Part shown: piece by piece, positions 1 through 8,900 of the stretch
Numbering within the stretch: the first letter of the stretch is position 1
Layout of the letters: each line of letters begins with the position of its first letter
From: Auanema rhodensis
Taxonomy: Eukaryota; Nematoda; Chromadorea; Rhabditida; Rhabditidae
Assembly (NCBI GenBank): GCA_964057225.1
Contig: OZ059895.1
Coordinates: forward strand, 13,144,001-13,208,000
DNA: 64,000 nucleotides
Reading direction: 5' to 3'
Program-made: the position numbers and the translations under genes
The notes under the pieces: generated by a model
Told to the model about the DNA's origin: nothing
Seen by the model: the letters and a program-made list of their open reading frames with translations, nothing else
Database searches by the model: none

Positions 1-403
1 CGTAAGCGAAAATACCTGATATTCAATGATTTACATACTTATCCTCGTTATTGTTTTTTTTCCAATTTCATGTTAGTTATGTAATTTTCTACGTTACATC
101 TAAATTCCTCGATGATATCAAATCTTATGAGCTCCAAATACAATAAATTAAAAAAGGTTTCACAGTTGTATAGTGTTAAAACAATGTTTGTTTCAATAGG
201 AAATAGATAGAAACAGTAAAGTTAAGATGAAGGTTCATAAACTACTGGTTTATAACTGTAATATAGAAATAAGATTGAAGATATTTTGATGCCTTGGGTT
301 GAGCTATCTAAGTAAAACTGCTGGAAAATTAAAAACATTTGTTACGGAAGAGATAAAAATGAAAATCAGCTGCATTGCGTACTTTCAACGTGGTATGATC
401 GTT

Positions 404-418
404 AAAAAAATTTGAAAA
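404..418 (-). terminator. Pol III terminator of 5S copy 1 (pattern shared by all copies)
   Basis: On the minus strand the 3' end of 5S reads AAGCTTTTCAAATTTTTTTAAC, giving a T4 run that overlaps the gene end and a T7 run 7-13 nt further on. T4 or longer on the non-template strand is the usual Pol III stop. In haplotypes E and copy 20 the distal run is broken to TTTATTT, and in copies 4 and 6 to TTGTTTT, leaving only the proximal T4. Confidence 0.8.
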
Positions 419-536
419 GCTTACGGCACCCGGGATTCCCAAGCCGTCTCCGATCCAAGTACTAACCGGGCCCAACGTTGCTTGACTTGCCAGATCGGAC
501 GAGATGGCGTACTTTCAACGTGGTATGGTCGTAAGC
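418..536 (-). rRNA. 5S rRNA gene, copy 1 (haplotype A2)
   Basis: 5S rRNA is the small RNA of the large ribosomal subunit and is made by RNA polymerase III. On the minus strand the gene starts GCTTACGACCATACCACG and ends GGTGCCGTAAGCT, so the two ends pair as helix I (GCUUACG with CGUAAGC). The internal promoter is visible as box A plus the intermediate element (AAGTCAAGCAACG) and box C (TTGGATCGGAGACGGC). The length, 119 nt, is as in Caenorhabditis 5S. Terminator signals follow the 3' end: T4 at 415-418 and T7 at 404-410. Beyond them (about 373-403) lies a 30-nt echo of the 5' end of 5S, and this pattern recurs after every copy. Confidence 0.96.
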
Positions 537-902
537 GAAAATACCTGATATTCAATGATTTACATACTTATCCTCGTTATTGTTTTTTTTCCAATTTCAT
601 GTTAGTTATGTAATTTTCTACGTTACATCTAAATCCCTCGATGATATCAAATCTTATGAGATCCAAATACAATAAATTAAAAAAGGTTTCACAGTTGTAT
701 AGTGTTTAAACAATGTTTGTTTCAATAGGAAATAGATAGAAACAGTAAAGTTAAGATGAAGGTTCATAAACTACTGGTTTATAACTGTAATATAGAAATA
801 AGATTGAAGATATTTTGATGCCTTGGGTTGAGCTATCTAAGTAAAACTGCTGGAAAATTAAAAACATTTGTTACGGAAGAGATAAAATTGAAAATCAGCT
901 GC

Positions 903-935
903 ATGGCGTACTTTCAACGTGGTATGGTCGTAAGC
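903..935 (-). pseudogene. Body-deleted 5S (33-nt head)
   Basis: Only the first 33 nt of 5S remain, joined directly to the sequence that normally follows the downstream echo. Box A, the intermediate element and box C are gone, so no Pol III transcription is expected. The junction is what a crossover between the 5S head and the echo behind the gene would leave. Upstream flank GAAAAAATC, spacer class 2. The following entries of this name have the same structure. Confidence 0.85.
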
Positions 936-1344
936 GAAAAAATCTGATATTCAATGATTCACATACTTATCCTCGTTATTGTTTTTTTTCAATTTCATGT
1001 TAGTTATGTAATTTTCTACGTTACATCTAAATTCCTCGATGATATCAAATCTTATGAGCTCCAAATACAATAAATTAAAAAAGGTTTCACAGTTGTATAG
1101 TGTTAAAACAATGTTTGTTTCAATAGGAAATAGATAGAAACAGTAAAGTTAAGATGAAGGTTCATAAACTACTGGTTTATAACTGTAATATAGAAATAAG
1201 ATTGAAGATATTTTGATGCCTTGGGTTGAGCTATCTAAGTAAAACTGCTGGAAAATTAAAAACATTTGTTACTGAAGAGATAAAATTGAAAATCAGCTGC
1301 ATGGCGTACTTTCAACGTGGTATGATCGTTAAAAAAATTTGAAA

Positions 1345-1463
1345 AGCTTACGGCACCCGGGATTCCCAAGCCGTCTCCGATCCAAGTACTAACCGAGCCC
1401 AACGTTGCTTGACTTGCCAGATCGGACGGGATGGCGTACTTTCAACGTGGTATGGTCGTAAGC
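1345..1463 (-). rRNA. 5S rRNA gene, copy 2 (haplotype B)
   Basis: Complete, with GUUGGGCUCGG in the intermediate region and an intact terminator. One body-deleted unit separates it from copy 1. Confidence 0.93.
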
Positions 1464-1872
1464 GAAAATACCTGATATTCAATGATTTACATACTTATCC
1501 TCGTTATTGTTTTTTTCCAATTTCATGTTAGTTATGTAATTTTCTACGTTACATCTAAATCCCTCGATGATATCAAATCTTATGAGATCCAAATACAATA
1601 AATTAAAAAAGGTTTCACAGTTGTATAGTGTTTAAACAATGTTTGTTTCAATAGGAAATAGATAGAAACAGTAAAGTTAAGATGAAGGTTCATAAACTAC
1701 TGGTTTATAACTGTAATATAGAAATAAGATTGAAGATATTTTGATGCCTTGGGTTGAGCTATCTAAGTAAAACTGCTGGAAAATTAAAAACATTTGTTAC
1801 GGAAGAGATAAAATTGAAAATCAGCTGCATTGAGTACTTTCAACGTGGTATGATCGTTAAAAAAATTTGAAA

Positions 1873-1991
1873 AGCTTACGGCAGGCGGGATTCCCAAGCC
1901 GTCTCCGATCCAAGTACTAACCGGGCCCAACGTTGCTTGACTTGCCAGATCGGACGGGATGGCGTACTTTCAACGTGGTATGGTCGTAAGC
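1873..1991 (-). rRNA. 5S rRNA gene, copy 3 (haplotype D)
   Basis: Complete length, but nt 107-108 are CC instead of GG, which unpairs the base of helix IV. The T7 terminator is intact. May be a pseudogene. Confidence 0.85.
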
Positions 1992-2356
1992 GAAAATACC
2001 TGATATTCAATGATTTACATACTTATCCTCGTTATTGTTTTTTTTCCAATTTCATGTTAGTTATGTAATTTTCTACGTTACATCTAAATCCCTCGATGAT
2101 ATCAAATCTTATGAGATCCAAATACAATAAATTAAAAAGGTTTCACAGTTGTATAGTGTTTAAACAATGTTTGTTTCAATAGGAAATAGATAGAAACAGT
2201 AAAGTTAAGAGGAAGGTTCATAAACTACTGGTTTATAACTGTAATATAGAAATAAGATTGAAGATATTTTGATGCCTTGGGTTGAGCTATCTAAGTAAAA
2301 CTGCTGGAAAATTAAAAACATTTGTTACGGAAGAGATAAAATTGAAAATCAGCTGC

Positions 2357-2389
2357 ATGGCGTACTTTCAACGTGGTATGGTCGTAAGC
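2357..2389 (-). pseudogene. Body-deleted 5S
   Basis: Flank GAAAAAATC. Confidence 0.85.
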
Positions 2390-2799
2390 GAAAAAATCTG
2401 ATATTCAATGATTTACATACTTATCCTCGTTATTGTTTTTTTTCCAATTTCATGTTAGTTATGTAATTTTCTACGTTACATCTAAATTCCTCGATGATAT
2501 CAAATCTTATGAGCTCCAAATACAATAAATTAAAAAAGGTTTCACAGTTGTATAGTGTTAAAACAATGTTTGTTTCAATAGGAAATAGATAGAAACAGTA
2601 AAGTTAAGATGAAGGTTCATAAACTACTGGTTTATAACTGTAATATAGAAATAAGATTGAAGATATTTTGATGCCTTGGGTTGAGCTATCTAAGTAAAAC
2701 TGCTGGAAAATTAAAAACATTTGTTACTGAAGAGATAAAATTGAAAATCAGCTGCATTGCGTACTTTCAACGTGGTATGATCGTTAAAACAATTTGAAA

Positions 2800-2918
2800 A
2801 GCTTACGGCACCCGGGTTTCCCAAGCCGTCTCCGATCCAAGTACTAACCGGGCCCAACGTTGCTTGACTTGCCAGATCGGACGGGATGGCGTACTTTCAA
2901 CGTGGTATGGTCGTAAGC
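2800..2918 (-). rRNA. 5S rRNA gene, copy 4 (haplotype H)
   Basis: CCC-type tail with forward GGGTTTCC instead of GGGATTCC. The distal T-run is broken by a G. Shares both changes with copy 6. Confidence 0.9.
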
Positions 2919-3328
2919 GAAAATACCTGATATTCAATGATTTACATACTTATCCTCGTTATTGTTTTTTTTCCAATTTCATGTTAGTTATGTAATTTTC
3001 TACGTTACATCTAAATCCCTCGATGATATCAAATCTTATGAGATCCAAATACAATAAATTAAAAAAGGTTTCACAGTTGTATAGTGTTTAAACAATGTTT
3101 GTTTCAATAGGAAATAGATAGAAACAGTAAAGTTAAGATGAAGGTTCATAAACTACTGGTTTATAACTGTAATATAGAAATAAGATTGAAGATATTTTGA
3201 TGCCTTGGGTTGAGCTATCTAAGTAAAACTGCTGGAAAATTAAAAACATTTGTTACGGAAGAGATAAAATTGAAAATCAGCTGCATTGAGTACTTTCAAC
3301 GTGGTATGATCGTTAAAAAAATTTGAAA

Positions 3329-3447
3329 AGCTTACGGCAGGCGGGATTCCCAAGCCGTCTCCGATCCAAGTACTAACCGGGCCCAACGTTGCTTGACTTG
3401 CCAGATCGGACGGGATGGCGTACTTTCAACGTGGTATGGTCGTAAGC
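3329..3447 (-). rRNA. 5S rRNA gene, copy 5 (haplotype D)
   Basis: Helix IV CC variant. Duplicate of copy 3 in the 1,456-bp tandem duplication. Confidence 0.85.
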
Positions 3448-3812
3448 GAAAATACCTGATATTCAATGATTTACATACTTATCCTCGTTATTGTTTTTTT
3501 TCCAATTTCATGTTAGTTATGTAATTTTCTACGTTACATCTAAATCCCTCGATGATATCAAATCTTATGAGATCCAAATACAATAAATTAAAAAGGTTTC
3601 ACAGTTGTATAGTGTTTAAACAATGTTTGTTTCAATAGGAAATAGATAGAAACAGTAAAGTTAAGATGAAGGTTCATAAACTACTGGTTTATAACTGTAA
3701 TATAGAAATAAGATTGAAGATATTTTGATGCCTTGGGTTGAGCTATCTAAGTAAAACTGCTGGAAAATTAAAAACATTTGTTACGGAAGAGATAAAATTG
3801 AAAATCAGCTGC

Positions 3813-3845
3813 ATGGCGTACTTTCAACGTGGTATGGTCGTAAGC
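3813..3845 (-). pseudogene. Body-deleted 5S
   Basis: Flank GAAAAAATC; 1,456-bp duplicate of the one at 2357. Confidence 0.85.
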
Positions 3846-4255
3846 GAAAAAATCTGATATTCAATGATTTACATACTTATCCTCGTTATTGTTTTTTTTC
3901 CAATTTCATGTTAGTTATGTAATTTTCTACGTTACATCTAAATTCCTCGATGATATCAAATCTTATGAGCTCCAAATACAATAAATTAAAAAAGGTTTCA
4001 CAGTTGTATAGTGTTAAAACAATGTTTGTTTCAATAGGAAATAGATAGAAACAGTAAAGTTAAGATGAAGGTTCATAAACTACTGGTTTATAACTGTAAT
4101 ATAGAAATAAGATTGAAGATATTTTGATGCCTTGGGTTGAGCTATCTAAGTAAAACTGCTGGAAAATTAAAAACATTTGTTACTGAAGAGATAAAATTGA
4201 AAATCAGCTGCATTGCGTACTTTCAACGTGGTATGATCGTTAAAACAATTTGAAA

Positions 4256-4374
4256 AGCTTACGGCACCCGGGTTTCCCAAGCCGTCTCCGATCCAAGTAC
4301 TAACCGGGCCCAACGTTGCTTGACTTGCCAGATCGGACGGGATGGCGTACTTTCAACGTGGTATGGTCGTAAGC
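4256..4374 (-). rRNA. 5S rRNA gene, copy 6 (haplotype H)
   Basis: Last copy before the retrotransposon, whose left TSD lies 224 bp upstream of this gene's 5' end. Same private changes as copy 4. Confidence 0.9.
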
Positions 4375-4597
4375 GAAAATACCTGATATTCAATGATTTA
4401 CATACTTATCCTCGTTATTGTTTTTTTTCCAATTTCATGTTAGTTATGTAATTTTCTACGTTACATCTAAATCCCTCGATGATATCAAATCTTATGAGAT
4501 CCAAATACAATAAATTAAAAAAGGTTTCACAGTTGTATAGTGTTTAAACAATGTTTGTTTCAATAGGAAATAGATAGAAACAGTAAAATTAAGATGA

Positions 4598-4601
4598 AGG
4601 T
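4598..4601. repeat. Target-site duplication, left (AGGT)
   Basis: AGGT is found at both ends. The undisturbed array reads GATGAAGGTTCATAAAC at this point, so the 4 bases were copied at integration, the size usual for Gypsy integrases. Confidence 0.9.
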
Positions 4602-4628
4602 TGTTCCATACATAACTTATAGAGAAGG

Positions 4629-4647
4629 CGGTTGACTACGTCAACCG
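4629..4647. promoter_or_regulatory. U3 palindrome
   Basis: CGGTTGAC-TAC-GTCAACCG, an 8-bp perfect inverted repeat with a 3-nt centre, about 130 bp upstream of the LTR TATA box. It looks like a dimeric transcription-factor site and contains TACGTCA. The factor is unknown. The same element is in the 3' LTR at 15919-15937. Confidence 0.5.
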
Positions 4648-4774
4648 ACTTTAGTTTAATCAAATAAAATAAGAAACTAGAATTCGGAAGCTTTTTAGAA
4701 AAGATTCCACGGAATAAGGTGGAACGTAATTCTTTTTATACAAATTCATTCACTTTTTACATTCTATAGTTTGC

Positions 4775-4781
4775 TATATAA
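4775..4781 (+). promoter_or_regulatory. LTR TATA box
   Basis: TATATAA in the context GCTATATAAACCC. Genomic RNA would start roughly 25-35 nt downstream. Position within the LTR and spacing to AATAAA fit a Pol II LTR promoter. Confidence 0.65.
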
Positions 4782-4884
4782 ACCCGTAGAAAACACACTA
4801 AGGAGATCTTCTATCATGTAGTTTTAGACTTTAACTTTACTTGTTTGTAGTTTATAACATTTCCTATTGTAGTTTTCTCTATAT

Positions 4885-4890
4885 AATAAA
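4885..4890 (+). promoter_or_regulatory. AATAAA in 5' LTR
   Basis: Polyadenylation hexamer. It is about 104 nt downstream of the TATA box, so it lies inside the transcript. The copy in the 3' LTR would be the one used. Confidence 0.55.
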
Positions 4891-4986
4891 ACGGTTGCTA
4901 ATTTAACTACTTGTTGAACAATGAAACCCTTGCACAAAATCCATCTGAAAACCCTAGTCGGAACCCTAGGGCAATCAAATGGAACG

Positions 4987-5004
4987 TGGAGGTTCCACCG
5001 AGAT
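4987..5004 (+). other. Primer-binding site, tRNA-Gln
   Basis: TGGAGGTTCCACCGAGAT directly abuts the 5' LTR. Its complement ends GGTGGAACCTCCA, the conserved animal tRNA-Gln acceptor end (TGGAACC, discriminator T, CCA) preceded by the T-arm base ATCTCGG. All 18 nt pair as I recall that tRNA, which would prime minus-strand DNA synthesis. Confidence 0.85.
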
Positions 5005-5026
5005 CCGTCTATAACGGACGGATCTC
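5000..5026 (+). other. Hairpin overlapping the primer-binding site
   Basis: GAGATCCGTC / GACGGATCTC, a perfect 10-bp inverted repeat around a 7-nt loop TATAACG. Its left arm shares the last 5 nt of the primer site, so folding and tRNA annealing compete there. It could control initiation of reverse transcription or packaging. Confidence 0.6.
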
Positions 5027-5570
5027 TATGGACCATTTCCGCTACTTTTCGAAATCCTTTTTGTATTCAAAATCTTTTATCCTTCATATCAAAACTTTAT
5101 ATAATATTCAAACTTCTATTTCTAAAATTGTCAATTTTATCTCCTAAATGTTACCCGAATTTTATCTTTACTTCATTCTTTCTTATTTTATTTCATACAT
5201 ATATATTAAAAGCATATAATGCATGAAAACTCTTTTGAAACAAACAAATCAAAACATTTATTGTCATAATCTATTTATAAAATACTTTAAAAACATTTAT
5301 TCATTATCATTTATAAGACATTTTCAAAAAAAAAAAAAAAAACTACCAAAACATATTCTTGAATCATCTATTTTTTTTTCTCTTCGTAAAACTTCCTATT
5401 CATAAACCATAAACTATTCTATTTATTCAAGCCCGTGAGAAACAATACCAGACTTTCTCGGGACATCGTGCGGAGGCGTACACTTTTGATATAAGACGCG
5501 CATTCATTTGAAATTAACCCTTTTTCGGTCCTATATGAGAATTACAAAACGTAATATTTTTTTGAAGTTA
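5027..5570 (+). other. AT-rich leader segment
   Basis: Untranslated leader between the primer-site hairpin and the GC-rich island. It is low in GC, with an A17 tract at 5326-5342. Only short frames without codon structure are present, and I see no gene. Confidence 0.6.
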
Positions 5571-5880
5571 AGTGGTCCCACCTAGCAGAGCCCAGGGGAG
5601 CAGAAGCAACGTTAAAAGGGAACGTCTTCTGCGGGTTCGCTTAGGCACGAGAAGCCTGTGTACCTGATCTTGTCCATGACTGAAAAGGCACAATACACAG
5701 ACCACTGTCTCGCATCTCATGCCTCTTCGTGAGATAAGAACCCGGTCCTTTGCTAAGGTCACACGTAGTTGCGGACTCGTGTATGAACCTGACCAGGCTA
5801 TTCTCCGACTAGAGACCCGCTGCAGGCTGGCCCCCTGACAGAAATAGGAGTCGCGCATACCAACCCCATATTGTTTCTTA
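5571..5880 (+). other. GC-rich structured leader island
   Basis: The base composition rises sharply over about 310 nt between AT-rich flanks. The strongest fold is at 5600-5632: GCAGAAG/CTTCTGC, a two-base bulge, ACGTT/AACGT and loop AAAAGGG. ATCTCA/TGAGAT around the 10-nt TGCCTCTTCG near 5717-5738 is another. A genomic-RNA packaging signal or internal ribosome entry element is plausible from position alone. A 96-codon minus-strand frame here looks like chance. Confidence 0.5.
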
Positions 5881-5888
5881 CGTTTGTA

Positions 5889-5900
5889 TATATAAGCTCA
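5889..5900 (+). promoter_or_regulatory. TATA-like element upstream of gag
   Basis: TATATAAGCTCA, 54 nt before the gag ATG. The identical 12-mer stands 56 nt before the ATG of the accessory ORF, which argues for a functional core promoter or other shared control site. A pyrimidine-rich acceptor-like TTTCCTTCCAG ends at 5929, 14 nt before the start codon, and could be a splice or trans-splice acceptor. Confidence 0.5.
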
Positions 5901-5942
5901 GTCTTCGTTGGTTAATAATTTCCTTCCAGGAAACCAACAAAA

Positions 5943-8900
5943 ATGGCTGACACAGCGAATCAAAACCCTCCGCCGGGAAATAATACCCAAAACACTACAA
6001 ATAGCGAAGAGAATACCCAGACAGTGGAAGCAGCACTGCATAGAAACCAAAGAAAAAGAGGACCACCGGATGCATTTCGACCACATGCGAAACATCCGAA
6101 AACTAACGCTAAATCAAAGAAATTACCCCCCATTCCGGGCACACCGCTAACCGCTAAAAAACTTTATACAACTGCTATCAAAACTACTAGGCATGCGATA
6201 AGTTTGAATAAAAATAAAGCAACATCTAGTAAATCCACGCCCAAACGCTCTTCTCACTCTCCAAAAACAGTCATTGACACCGGCACTAACACTTATCTTC
6301 CAAATCACACTTCTCCTCAACGTCCTATTCAAACCGAAAACGCGGAAATCCTCACTTCTCCTATTCCTAAAAATTCCCCCTCTTCCACTGATCAATCTTT
6401 GCATGGGCACTCTCTGTCTCCTGTCTCTTCTTCGTCAGACAATAACATAAATTTGACTTCGAATGTTACAGAGCAGAGAAGTCGCCCTCAAATGGCAAAT
6501 CAGATGGAGCAAGATAATCCTCCTATCGCGAGAGCCAACAATGTTTCTATTCGCCATCATAAACCTACGCTTTATGATGGATCCGTACCATTCAATCTCT
6601 ACATGCAAAGACTAGAAGGATATTTTGATGCACTTCAAGTCCCTATTGCCGAGAGACTTTCCCATCTTTATCTACTTCTTGGAACGGACAGAGCCGCCGA
6701 AGCTCTGCAAACTATACCAGCAGAAGACTTACGCCAAGGATGGAACCACGTCAAACGTCTACTATCGGAGAAATTACAACCTCCAGAAAAGAGGGATGCT
6801 GCATTTACGAAACTCACCCATTTGAAACAAGGAGAAAACGAAACGGTACAAAATTTCGCGCAACGTTGCAGAAATCTCGCTTACGAATCATGCAACATGG
6901 ACTCAACAGCTGACGAAAGAATACTACGTGTTTCGTTCTTAGGAGGACTAAGAAAGACTTTAAGAACACACGTCAATAACCGCAGCCCTATAACCTTCGA
7001 TGCAGCTGTAACTATCGCCGAAACAGTAGAAGCCGACGAAGATCCGTCGCTACATATCAACAACTTGATCAAAAACGTGGAACAATTAGAGATCAATAAC
7101 GGTCTCATAAACCACATGAGAACCTCACAACAGGACAAAACCCATGACGAATCACAAACACACCAACCAAGAACGTTTTATGGAAATCAATCAAGACCAC
7201 AACGCCCACAGGAACAATGGAATCAAAGAAGAGGAGGATACCGCCCACCAAGATACCAGGACGACCGACAAAATAACCGTCCCAACTTCAGACAAGATAA
7301 CAGAAACAATGGATACCAACGAGGATACAACAGTTATCGTAGTCCTCAACGGTACGATAGATACAACGATCGATACGATAACAGAAGAAACGACCGATAT
7401 GATAACAGAGGAAACGATCGACATGAGCACAGAGGAAACGACCGATACAACCGCGGAAACTATCACGATCGCGGATTCCAACAAAGAAATCACAACACTT
7501 TGCATGGACAACATAACAGGTACAGAGATCGTACCAGAAGCCCTAGCGTTCGTTTTCACGTTAACAAAGTGGAGAAAGAAACAGGAAAAACAAGGAAGAC
7601 ACTTCCGTTCATACCGCTATTCTTATCCGTCATCGCTTTATCTTTGATACCCTGTCAGGCAGACAATACCTATCAACTCTGCATCGGCAAACGAGGAGGT
7701 ATTTTCCTCGAACCACCTCGACCAACAACCTGCTCAGACTATGCACACAAAGACGGAGTCAAGATAAAAACAGTGGAACTATTTGCAGAAAATATGAACT
7801 ACAAAGAATGGGAAGCATGGAAATGCTCCAAGGAAATCTATAAAGCTTGCGCCTACGACTTATTCTTCATCAGGGAAAACAACCTCACATTACTCCGAAT
7901 AGAACCAGCCACTCCACAAGAATGCAAAACAGCCATTCAAGAGAGACGACACACGGATAACAACCTCAATCGGGAAGCTCCAGGACTATTCAAAACTCCT
8001 ATGCCTACCAATACTCAATCAAAATCGTTCTGGTCATCCTCTTGCACAACAAAATCAAGATTCACATTAGAAAGAGGAATGATGACTAGCCTACACGATG
8101 ACACTATAATCTCCGACTTGTTTATCAACACTGAGGGATGCACTAAACAACAAGGTGTATGCAACACCACAAACGCAGTTATCACATGGATCCCACCCAA
8201 TAACCATCGAAATTGTGATTACACAACTTTAGGAAAATTCGAAGCACTAATCAATAATGATACTGTTATAATCTCGGAAATACAAGGAGCATTCATCCTC
8301 AACGACGACACGCCAGACCCTATTGCTACAAGATGTATGAATAAGAACATCTATTCAACTGACAGCGGTACGTACATTTCCATCAACGAGTTAAAACCCC
8401 GACGTCAAAAGAGAAAAGCACCACAGGAGTACCCTACGAGATTCTTCAACATCACTATCTATCAATCACTTCGCCTCACAGACAGTTCTACAGGATTACT
8501 ACCAATGTACCAAACATATCGAAATCGTAAAAGACTGGATAGTACCTATAACCTTATAGACTACCTCAAAACATCTAGCGTACACATAGGGCTCATCAAA
8601 TTCCTACAACTGGAAGCATCAAAACTAAAATATCGACTCTTATGGCACAACTACACCGATATCAACATGGTTATCCTACACACACTCGCAGAAGCCGAGA
8701 TTCGACTTTCCACAGAAATCGCCATTGAACATCTATTACCATCAGAAATTACGGCAAAACTCAGCAAGCAAATCACTATCAGCGACTTTGCCACACGATT
8801 ACTAAACCACAAAGGCGACTATCTCGAACGAGCAAGACAAATAGCACTCGAAATAGCACAGACACCTACAACTCTGGCTACAGGAGAAACTATTCCATCG

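Larger units (their letters stand above)
1..4601 (-). repeat. 5S rDNA tandem array, left segment
   Basis: Head-to-tail 5S units, all transcribed on the minus strand. The gene starts are spaced 927, 528, 927, 529 and 927 bp, so plain 528/529-bp units alternate with about 928-bp dimers that contain one body-deleted copy. The first seven bases are the 5' end of a 5S gene or 5S head cut by the window edge. Copies 3-4 and 5-6 are a 1,456-bp tandem duplication: copies 4 and 6 share the same private changes in the gene (forward GGGTTTCC) and terminator (forward TTAAAACAATTT). The spacers are AT-rich and carry no open reading frame of note. Confidence 0.95.
4602..4986 (+). repeat. 5' LTR
   Basis: 385 bp, starting TGTTCCAT and ending ATGGAACG, a near-perfect terminal inverted repeat; the end is CG instead of the usual CA. 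Identical to the 3' LTR except G/A at 4687/15977 and T/C at 4841/16131. U3 holds a palindrome, a TATA box follows, and AATAAA marks the probable R/U5 region. Confidence 0.95.

Noticed and set aside
1..4601. SL1 spliced-leader gene in the 5S spacer, as in Caenorhabditis
   Set aside because: Neither strand of the spacer has the SL1 22-mer or its conserved core. CTTGGGT in the spacer is a short chance match.
4374..4602. Ty3-like targeting to the Pol III start site
   Set aside because: The insertion is 224-228 bp upstream of the 5S 5' end, not within a few bases of it, and a single insertion cannot show preference.
4824..5405. Short ORFs across the LTR/leader junction
   Set aside because: They span the LTR end and primer site, are AT-rich, have no domain and start in a region needed as RNA signal.
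5568..5858. 96-codon minus-strand ORF in the GC-rich leader
   Set aside because: It is antisense to the genomic RNA and best explained by base composition; no recognisable domain.
7144..7647. 167-codon Thr-rich + frame and a 122-codon minus-strand frame (7191-7559)
   Set aside because: Both are shadows of the RG/ND minisatellite in the polyprotein frame and have low-complexity composition.
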